From Nocardioides sp. Soil805 (lineage in GTDB: Bacteria; Actinomycetota; Actinomycetes; Propionibacteriales; Nocardioidaceae), in assembly GCF_001429625.1 (NCBI RefSeq), contig NZ_LMSU01000001.1:687498-751497 (forward strand): a DNA stretch of 64,000 bases, read 5' to 3'. A program made the position numbers and the translations under genes. Positions 58,397 through 64,000 of this stretch are shown here, in pieces. The notes beneath the pieces were generated by a model. That model was not told the origin of the DNA. It was given only the letters and a program-made list of their open reading frames with translations, and ran no database searches. Position 1 is the stretch's first letter. Each line of letters begins with the position of its first letter.

Positions 58397-59062
58397 TCAG
58401 CGCACGATCTTGAAGTTGAACGTCGCCGTGCCCAGCGAGCCCATGAGTCGCAACCAGACCGGCAGCAGCATCTCGGTGCCACGGGCGGTGGAGATGTCGC
58501 CGAGGTCGATCACGTCCGAGTGGCCGAACTCGGTCAGCATCGCGGTGGCGATCGCCTTGGCCTCGGCGTCGTCGCCCGAGACGAACACGGTGCTGGCCTC
58601 GGGCAGCGCGCCGGGGTGCACCATGAGGTCGGCGGTGAGGGTGTTGAGCGTCTTGACGACCCTCGCCTGCGGGAACGCACGCTGGATCTGCTCCCCGAGC
58701 GAGTCCGTGTCCTTGACGAAGAGGGTGGGCGGGAAGCCGGCCGAGAAGTCGAGCGGGTTGCTGATGTCGACGAGCACCTTGCCGGCGAGGTTGTCGGCGC
58801 CGGCCGCGCCGAGCAGGTCGAGCGCCGCGAGACCGCTGCCGGCATGGACGACGACGTCCGCACCGGCGGCCGCGTCGGCGAACGTGGCCAGCGACACGTC
58901 CGCGTGGTCGGCGGCCCAGGCGGCGTACGGCGCGTCACCGTCCGTGCGTGCCGAGGTGGCCTCGGGGTCGCGGGTGCCGACGGTGACGTCGTGGCCGAGC
59001 TCGGCGAGCCGGGCGGCGACGGCCCGACCGACCATGCCGGTGCCGAGGACTGCGTACTTCAT
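58397..59062 (-). CDS. NADPH-dependent F420 reductase-like Rossmann protein
   Basis: A 221-residue oxidoreductase of the F420:NADP reductase-like family. AVLGTGMVGRAVAARL is the dinucleotide loop and TVGTRDPEA the NADP-preferring turn; VDISNPLDFSAG and VVKTLNTLTADLM are family blocks. The real hydride acceptor is uncertain, because many members act on other substrates. GGAGG lies 6 bases before the ATG. It is divergent from a TetR gene with two operators between, so it is probably repressed by it. Confidence 0.82.
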   Translation of the reverse strand: MKYAVLGTGMVGRAVAARLAELGHDVTVGTRDPEATSARTDGDAPYAAWAADHADVSLATFADAAAGADVVVHAGSGLAALDLLGAAGADNLAGKVLVDISNPLDFSAGFPPTLFVKDTDSLGEQIQRAFPQARVVKTLNTLTADLMVHPGALPEASTVFVSGDDAEAKAIATAMLTEFGHSDVIDLGDISTARGTEMLLPVWLRLMGSLGTATFNFKIVR

Positions 59063-59086
59063 GGTTCCTCCAGGGGACGAGCGTGG

Positions 59087-59104
59087 GTAGACAGGTCTGT
59101 CTAC
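59087..59104. promoter_or_regulatory. TetR operator, reductase-proximal
   Basis: 8-base arms GTAGACAG and CTGTCTAC with a 2-base centre. It lies 24 bases upstream of the reductase ATG. Confidence 0.7.
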
Positions 59105-59118
59105 GTGTCGAGACGCTA

Positions 59119-59136
59119 GCAGACAGATCTGTCTGC
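59119..59136. promoter_or_regulatory. TetR operator, regulator-proximal
   Basis: Perfect 18-bp palindrome with arms GCAGACAG and CTGTCTGC. Its centre is 32 bases from that of the first operator, about three helix turns, and it ends 8 bases before the -10 box of tetR. Confidence 0.72.
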
Positions 59137-59144
59137 CCACAAGC

Positions 59145-59150
59145 TAGGAT
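59145..59150 (+). promoter_or_regulatory. -10 box of the first TetR gene
   Basis: TAGGAT, 6 bases before ATG 59157. The operator just upstream would block it, indicating autorepression. Confidence 0.5.
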
Positions 59151-59156
59151 GGGCAC

Positions 59157-59744
59157 ATGGCGCCCTCGACCCCCGCTCCGTCGGCCCGCGACCGGATCCT
59201 CGCGACCGCGTTCGCGCTCTTCTACGCGCACGGCATCCGCGGGGTCGGCGTCGACCGGATCATCGCGGAGTCGGGCGTGGCCAAGGCGACGTTCTACAAG
59301 CACTTCCCCGCCAAGGACGACCTCGTGCTGGCCTACCTCGACCGGGTCGACGAGGCCTGGACCGGACAGCTGCACGCCGCGGCCGCCGCGGCCGGCCCCG
59401 ACCCCGCCGCCCAGCTCGTGGGCGCGTTCGACGCCCTCGGCAACGCCTGCCGCCGGGACGGCTATCGCGGCTGCGCCTTCATCAACGCCGCCGCGGAGAA
59501 CCCCGCCGGCAGCCGGATCCACGACCGGACGCTGGCCCACAAGGACGCGGTGCGCAGCTGGCTGACCGGGCTCGCCGACGAAGCCCGGGCCCCGGATCCC
59601 GCCGGCCTGGCGCGCACCCTCACCCTGCTGCTCGACGGCGGACTGGCCAGCGGCGCCCTCGACGCGCAGCCGGACGCCCCCGTCGCGGCCCGCGCCGCCG
59701 CCCAGGCGCTGGTGACGACCATGACAACCTCAGCCGCTCACTGA
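59157..59744 (+). CDS. TetR family regulator of the divergent reductase
   Basis: A 195-residue repressor. The helix-turn-helix is at about residues 12-57: RDRILATAFALFYAHGIRGVGVDRIIAESGVAKATFYKHFPAKDD-type sequence, cited by its ends RDRIL and KHFPAK. The C-terminal ligand domain carries GCAFINAAAE, common in the TetR_C group near YcdC/LfrR-like regulators. Twin palindromes in the divergent gap are the clear targets. The ligand is unknown, perhaps a reactive small molecule handled by the reductase. Confidence 0.85.
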   Translation: MAPSTPAPSARDRILATAFALFYAHGIRGVGVDRIIAESGVAKATFYKHFPAKDDLVLAYLDRVDEAWTGQLHAAAAAAGPDPAAQLVGAFDALGNACRRDGYRGCAFINAAAENPAGSRIHDRTLAHKDAVRSWLTGLADEARAPDPAGLARTLTLLLDGGLASGALDAQPDAPVAARAAAQALVTTMTTSAAH

Positions 59745-59770
59745 CTGACAGATTTTGATTTCTGTCAGTC
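59743..59770. promoter_or_regulatory. inverted repeat before the aldo/keto reductase gene
   Basis: 10-base arms GACTGACAGA and TCTGTCAGTC around an AT-rich 8-base centre (TTTTGATT). It begins within the stop of the first tetR and lies 18 bases before the reductase ATG. Probably an operator for the second TetR; it might also end the first tetR transcript. Confidence 0.6.
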
Positions 59771-59788
59771 GTCAGTCATGCTGGGTCC

Positions 59789-60796
59789 ATGACCGCTCCC
59801 GCATCCCTTCCCACTCGTCGTCTCGGTGCCACCGGACCCTCCGTCTCCCCGATCGGCCTGGGCCTGATGGGCATGTCCGACCTCTACGGCCCCACGGACG
59901 AGGCCGAGAGCATCGCGACCATCCGCGCCGCCCTCGACGCCGGCATCACCCTGCTCGACACCGGCGACTTCTACGGCATGGGTCACAACGAGCTGCTGCT
60001 CCGTGAGGCGCTGCGCGGCCGGGACAGGGCGGACGCCGTCATCAGCGTGAAGTTCGGGGTGCTCCGTGGACCCGACGGCAGCTGGAACGGCGTCGACACG
60101 CGCCCGGTCGCGATCAAGAACGCGCTGGCCTACTCGCTGCGACGCCTCGGCACCGACCACGTCGACGTCTACCGTCCCGCGCGCCTCGACCCCGCGGTGC
60201 CGATCGAGGAGACGGTGGGCGCGATCGCGGACCTCGTGACCGCCGGACACGTCCGCCACATCGGACTCTCCGAGGTGGGCGCCGACACCCTGCGCCGCGC
60301 CCACGCCGTGCACCCGATCAGCGACCTCCAGATCGAGTACTCCCTCGTCTCCCGCGGCATCGAGGACGAGATCCTGCCCGTGGCGCGCGAGCTCGGCATC
60401 GGCATCACCGCGTACGGCGTGCTCTCGCGTGGCCTCATCTCCGGTCATTGGAGCCCCGAGCGCAGCGCGACCGACTTCCGCGGCCACCTCCCCCGCTTCA
60501 ACGGCGCCAACCTCGAGCGCAACCTCGCCCTGGTCGAGGCCCTGCGCGAGGTCGCCGCCGACAAGGGGGTCACCGTCGCCCAGGTCGCGATCGCCTGGGT
60601 GGCTGCCCAGGGCGACGACGTGGTGCCCCTCGTGGGCGCGCGACGACGGGACCGCCTGGACGAGGCCCTGGGCTCCCGTACGGTGGTGCTCGACGAGCGG
60701 GACCGCGCCGCCATCGAGGCCGCAGTACCGGCGGGCGCCGTCGCCGGTGAGCGCTACGACGCCGCGCAGATGGCGCACCTGGACAGCGAGAAGTGA
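59789..60796 (+). CDS. aldo/keto reductase
   Basis: A 335-residue NADPH-dependent TIM-barrel reductase. LDTGDFYG supplies Asp57 and Tyr62, and SVKFG supplies Lys88 of the usual tetrad. The fourth residue, normally His in the Y-x-x-H-R segment, reads Ala131 in YRPARLDP, as in a YajO/IolS-like subgroup, so the substrate range may differ. GLSEVGADTLRRAH and the C-terminal NADP-phosphate block RRRDRLDEALGS are intact. It is followed 10 bases later by a TetR gene, with which it is probably co-transcribed. Confidence 0.88.
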   Translation: MTAPASLPTRRLGATGPSVSPIGLGLMGMSDLYGPTDEAESIATIRAALDAGITLLDTGDFYGMGHNELLLREALRGRDRADAVISVKFGVLRGPDGSWNGVDTRPVAIKNALAYSLRRLGTDHVDVYRPARLDPAVPIEETVGAIADLVTAGHVRHIGLSEVGADTLRRAHAVHPISDLQIEYSLVSRGIEDEILPVARELGIGITAYGVLSRGLISGHWSPERSATDFRGHLPRFNGANLERNLALVEALREVAADKGVTVAQVAIAWVAAQGDDVVPLVGARRRDRLDEALGSRTVVLDERDRAAIEAAVPAGAVAGERYDAAQMAHLDSEK

Positions 60797-60806
60797 GGAA
60801 CGTGGC

Positions 60807-61397
60807 GTGGTCGGCACGACGGGTCCGCTGACGACCGAGACCATCCTCGACACCGCCGAGCAGGTGCTGCGGCGGCACGGCCCGGCGAAGGCGTCGGTCG
60901 TCGACGTCGCACGCGCACTCGACGTCAGCCACGGGACGGTGTACCGCCACTTCCCCAGCAAGGCCGCGCTGAGGGACGCCGTCACCGAACGCTGGCTGGA
61001 GCGGGTCTCGGCACCGCTCCGGGTGATCGTCGACGAGCCGGGACCGGCGGGACGCCGGTTGCACGACTGGCTGGTGGCCCTCTCGACCACCAAGCAGTCG
61101 ATGGCCACCGACGACCCGGAGCTCTTCGCCACGTTCCACCAGCTGACGATCGCGTCGCGCGACGTCGTCGACACCCACGTCGCGCACCTGGCCGACCAGC
61201 TCAGCCAGATCGTCGCCTCCGGGATGGCCGGCGGGGAGTTCGCACCCGGCGACGCAGCGACGACCGGGCTGGCCGTCCTGCACGCGACGGCGCGGTTCCA
61301 CCACCCGGCCTTCGCCGGGGAGTGGGGTCGTCCAGGACTCGACGCCGAGCTCGAGGCCGTCCACGACCTGCTCGTCGAGGGACTGCGACCGCGCTGA
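60807..61397 (+). CDS. TetR family regulator next to the aldo/keto reductase
   Basis: A 196-residue regulator. The N-terminal helix-turn-helix includes AKASVVDVARALDVSHGTVY followed by RHFPSK. The C-terminal part resembles TetR_C_7-type domains. GTG 60807 has GAGGA 8 bases upstream. It likely represses the reductase-tetR operon through the inverted repeat at 59743-59770. It differs clearly in sequence from the first TetR of this region, so they are not a recent duplication. Confidence 0.85.
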   Translation: MVGTTGPLTTETILDTAEQVLRRHGPAKASVVDVARALDVSHGTVYRHFPSKAALRDAVTERWLERVSAPLRVIVDEPGPAGRRLHDWLVALSTTKQSMATDDPELFATFHQLTIASRDVVDTHVAHLADQLSQIVASGMAGGEFAPGDAATTGLAVLHATARFHHPAFAGEWGRPGLDAELEAVHDLLVEGLRPR

Positions 61398-61416
61398 CGG
61401 CAGGGCACCGCGCCGC

Positions 61417-61890
61417 TCAGCCCCGACGCAGGTCCTTCTCGAACCACCAGCCGGCGTCCGGGTTGCCGTTGTAGTCCTCGACCTCCCGGTATCCCGACGA
61501 CCGGTAGAGCGTGACGGCCGGGGTCATGTCGCGACCGGTGTCGAGCCGGACCACCGCGGCCCCGAGGGCGGCCGCCTCGGACTCCAGTCGGGCGACGAGG
61601 CGCCGGGCCAGGCCGCCCCCGCGGGCAGACGGGTCGACGTACATCCGCTTGATCTCCGCCACGTCCGGCGACAGCAGGCGGACGCCACCGCACGCGACCG
61701 CTTCCTCGGCGCGCCAGCCCAGCAGCCAGGCGCCCAGGGGTGCGCGCAGCTGCTCGGGGGTGACCCCGCCGGACCAGCCGTGGTTGAGCGTCACTCCGAG
61801 CGAGACGAGCTCGGCCTCGTAGGCCACGAGCAGCCGCACCGACTCCGCCGAGTCGGCGGAGTCGGTGCGCAGCTCGACGTCAGCCGCCAA
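61417..61890 (-). CDS. GNAT family N-acetyltransferase
   Basis: A 157-residue single GNAT domain. [20 protein letters not shown] is the acetyl-CoA loop, and [15 protein letters not shown] is the C-terminal motif. It resembles small acetyltransferases acting on amines, amino acids or antibiotics. The start is an unusual TTG overlapping the metG end by 11 bases; no better in-frame start precedes the fold. Co-transcribed with metG by position. Ends convergently with the second TetR gene. Confidence 0.78.
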   Translation of the reverse strand: MAADVELRTDSADSAESVRLLVAYEAELVSLGVTLNHGWSGGVTPEQLRAPLGAWLLGWRAEEAVACGGVRLLSPDVAEIKRMYVDPSARGGGLARRLVARLESEAAALGAAVVRLDTGRDMTPAVTLYRSSGYREVEDYNGNPDAGWWFEKDLRRG

Positions 61891-63682
61891 GGCGGGCGAG
61901 CTCCTCCTCGACCACGGACGGGTCCAGCTTGGTGAAGACCGGAGTGGGCTTGCCGACCGTCGCGCCCACCGTCACCGGCCGGGACTCCCAGCGCGGGGTC
62001 GAGGCGTAGTCGCCGGTGATCACGGGGTACGACGTGAGGCCCGCCCCGTTGTCGGGCTCGAGCTCGTCGACCTGCTCGATGCGGGGCATCGGCATGAACT
62101 CGCCCTCACCACCGAAGACGAGGTGCACCTTGTTGGCGGCGTGCGGCAGGAAGGGCGACAGCAGGGTGTTGCAGTCCGAGACGCACTGAGCGGCGACGTG
62201 CAGCACCGTCGCGAGGCGCTCGCGCTGCGACTCGTCCTTCATCTTGTAGGGCTCCGTGACGGTGAGGTACTTGTTGACCTCGCCGACCACCCGCATGGCC
62301 TCGGCGATACCGGCCCGCAGCCGATGGTGGCCCAGCAGCTCGCCGATGGTGTCGAAGCCGGTGCGCACGGCGGACAGGACCGCCTCGTCCACCGGCTCGA
62401 GGTCGCCGCGTGCGGGGATCTCGCCGAAGCTCTTGGCGATCATCGTGGCCGTGCGGTTGACCAGGTTGCCCCAGCCGGCGACCAGCTCGGAGTTGTTGCG
62501 GGTGACGAAGTCGGCCCACGTGAACGCCGCGTCCGAGGTCTCCGGGCCGGCCGCGCAGATGAAGTAGCGCAGCGGGTCGGGGCCGTAGCGGGCCAGGAAG
62601 TCGCCGACGTACAGCACGTGTCCGCGCGAGGTGGAGAACTGCTGGTCGCCCATCGTGAGGTACTCCGACGACACGACCTCGGTCGGCAGGTTGAGGACGC
62701 CGTACTCCCCCGGCTCCCCGCCGCGCGAGCCCTGGCCGTTGTAGGCGAGCAGCTCGGCGGGCCAGATCTGGGAGTGGAAGACGATGTTGTCCTTGCCCAT
62801 GAAGTAGTAGGACAGGGCGTCGCCGTCGTTCCACCACTCGCGCCACTTGTCCGGCTCGCCGAGGCGGCGGGCCCACTCGATCGAGGCGGAGAGGTAGCCG
62901 ATGACCGCGTCGAACCACACGTAGAGGCGCTTGGTGGGCTGGTCCTCCCAGCCCGGCACCGGGATGCCCCAGTCGATGTCGCGGGTCATCGCGCGGGGTC
63001 GGATCTCCTTGAGGATGTTCTGGGAGAACTTGATGACGTTGGGCCGCCACGTGCCGCTGGCCTCGCGCTCGTCGAGCCACTCCCCCAGCGCGTCGGCCAG
63101 CGCCGGCAGGTCGAGCAGGAAGTGCTGGGTGTCGACGAAGCTCGGCGTCTCGCCGTTGATCTTCGACCGCGGGTCGATCAGGTCGGTGGCGTCGAGCTGG
63201 TTGCCGCAGTTGTCGCACTGGTCGCCGCGCGCGTCGCCGTACCCGCAGATCGGGCAGGTGCCCTCGATGTAGCGGTCGGGCAGCGTGCGGCCGGTCGACG
63301 GGCTGATGGCGGCCTGGGTGGTCTGCTCGACCATGTAGCCGTTGGCCAGCACGGTGCGGAACATCTCCTGCACGACGCCGTAGTGGTTGCCGGTGGTGGT
63401 GCGGGTGAAGAGGTCGTACGACAGGCCGAGGTCGGCGAGGTCGTTGACGATGACCGCGTTGTTCTTGTCGGCGAGGTCCTTGGCGCTCACGCCCTCCTTG
63501 TCGGCGGTGACGAGGATCGGCGTGCCGTGCTCGTCGGTGCCGCTGACCATCAGGACCTCGTGGCCCGCCATCCGCATGTACCGGGAGAAGACGTCGGAGG
63601 GCACGCCGAAGCCGGCGACGTGGCCGATGTGGCGCGGGCCGTTGGCGTAGGGCCAGGCGACTGCGGAGAGGACGTGGGTCAT
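61880..63682 (-). CDS. metG: methionyl-tRNA synthetase
   Basis: A 600-residue class I synthetase charging initiator and elongator tRNA-Met. HIGH is at 18-21. The zinc knuckle has CPICG and CDNCG, as in the MetG1 type. The KMSKS-equivalent reads QFSTSRG in [13 protein letters not shown]. The anticodon-binding helical domain follows. No C-terminal tRNA-binding (Trbp111) extension is present. ATG is supported by a TAGGAT box 7 bases upstream. Confidence 0.96.
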   Translation of the reverse strand: MTHVLSAVAWPYANGPRHIGHVAGFGVPSDVFSRYMRMAGHEVLMVSGTDEHGTPILVTADKEGVSAKDLADKNNAVIVNDLADLGLSYDLFTRTTTGNHYGVVQEMFRTVLANGYMVEQTTQAAISPSTGRTLPDRYIEGTCPICGYGDARGDQCDNCGNQLDATDLIDPRSKINGETPSFVDTQHFLLDLPALADALGEWLDEREASGTWRPNVIKFSQNILKEIRPRAMTRDIDWGIPVPGWEDQPTKRLYVWFDAVIGYLSASIEWARRLGEPDKWREWWNDGDALSYYFMGKDNIVFHSQIWPAELLAYNGQGSRGGEPGEYGVLNLPTEVVSSEYLTMGDQQFSTSRGHVLYVGDFLARYGPDPLRYFICAAGPETSDAAFTWADFVTRNNSELVAGWGNLVNRTATMIAKSFGEIPARGDLEPVDEAVLSAVRTGFDTIGELLGHHRLRAGIAEAMRVVGEVNKYLTVTEPYKMKDESQRERLATVLHVAAQCVSDCNTLLSPFLPHAANKVHLVFGGEGEFMPMPRIEQVDELEPDNGAGLTSYPVITGDYASTPRWESRPVTVGATVGKPTPVFTKLDPSVVEEELARLGG

Positions 63683-63689
63683 GGTCGGA

Positions 63690-63695
63690 ATCCTA
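63690..63695 (-). promoter_or_regulatory. -10 box of metG
   Basis: TAGGAT on the minus strand, 7 bases before ATG 63682. Confidence 0.5.
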
Positions 63696-63728
63696 GTGAG
63701 CCTGCGCCAGCGCGTTTCCCCCGGTCGC

Positions 63729-63734
63729 TAGCGT
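63729..63734 (+). promoter_or_regulatory. -10 box of the GPP34 gene
   Basis: TAGCGT, 7 bases before ATG 63742. Confidence 0.4.
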
Positions 63735-63741
63735 CGAGACC

Positions 63742-64000
63742 ATGCGGACACTGATCGCGGAGGACCTGCTGCTGCTCCTGCTCGACGACGAGAAGGGGAC
63801 GCTGTCCGCGTCCGACAAGATGCGCCCCCTGCTGGGCGGGGCGCTGCTGCTCGAGCTCGCCCTCGAGGGACGGGTGGAGGTGAGCGAGAGGACCAGCCGA
63901 TGGAGCACGGCCAAGGTCGCCGCGGTCGGTACGCCGCTGGGCGAGCCGGTGCTCGACGAGGCGCTGACCCGGGTCGCGGAGAAGCCGCGCGCCGCGCAGG
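63742..64000 (+). CDS. GPP34 family phosphoprotein, N-terminal part
   Basis: The first 86 residues of a gene that runs out of the window. LIAEDLLLLLLDDEKGTL and LLGGALLLELALEGRVEV are typical of the GOLPH3/GPP34 family, whose eukaryotic member binds phosphatidylinositol 4-phosphate. In actinobacteria the family is common and its role is unknown. It is divergent from metG with a 59-base gap. Confidence 0.82.
   Translation, partial: MRTLIAEDLLLLLLDDEKGTLSASDKMRPLLGGALLLELALEGRVEVSERTSRWSTAKVAAVGTPLGEPVLDEALTRVAEKPRAAQ

Overview
The window is very GC-rich, gene-dense bacterial chromosome with many GTG and a few TTG starts. It repeatedly shows a TAnnnT box 6-9 nt before a start codon, the layout of leaderless transcripts. 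Gene content and order (mreBCD-mrdA-rodA, rne-rplU-rpmA-obgE-proB, two clpP genes beside clpX and tig, ndk next to a folC-DUF4233 pair) point to an actinobacterium. My best guess, from gene style rather than any search, is Nocardioides or a close relative in the Nocardioidaceae.

Layout. 0-6 kb: end of a drug-efflux MFS pump, a small hydrolase, then cysteine desulfurase > mnmA > MetE-like synthase (sulfur relay for tRNA thiolation plus methionine) and a secreted HExxH lipoprotein. 6-15 kb: a housekeeping block on the minus strand, rne > rplU > rpmA > obgE > proB, with a DUF2344 protein upstream. The rne reading frame breaks exactly at a 34-bp perfect palindrome. 15-29 kb: an accessory block with a winged-helix protein, then a cell-surface glycan island (GT-C-like membrane protein, three stand-alone GT2 enzymes, DUF2304, GT4, a Wzx-like flippase, an acyltransferase, a methyltransferase and a methyltransferase-GT2 fusion), ending with a lipoprotein hydrolase. 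29.2-29.9 kb: a compact element in which a GIY-YIG nuclease gene is flanked by inverted arrays of REP-like repeats. 29.9-40.4 kb: radical SAM/B12 protein, a surface endonuclease/phosphatase, then the elongation cassette mreB > mreC > mreD > mrdA > rodA, a lipoprotein and ndk.

40.4-48.8 kb: a divergent PNPOx/MocR pair, folC > DUF4233, a GNAT enzyme, an archaeal-type valS, and a membrane-anchored 11-residue-repeat protein. 48.9-54.9 kb: the protein-quality-control set tig, clpP1 > clpP2 and clpX, with an alpha/beta hydrolase inserted, then tRNA-Pro and tRNA-Gly. 55-64 kb: SpoIIE-type phosphatase, Fpg/Nei glycosylase and rpiB in one overlapping operon; an HSL-type hydrolase; a TetR-controlled Rossmann reductase with twin operators; an aldo/keto reductase-TetR pair; metG > GNAT; and the start of a GPP34 gene.

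How it fits together: a conserved growth and translation backbone (valS, folC, ndk, mre cassette, radical SAM, DUF2344, rne, ribosomal proteins, obgE, proB) appears to have been opened at several points by accessory genes. The largest opening separates the radical SAM protein from its usual partner DUF2344 by about 14.7 kb of glycan genes and the GIY-YIG/repeat element.
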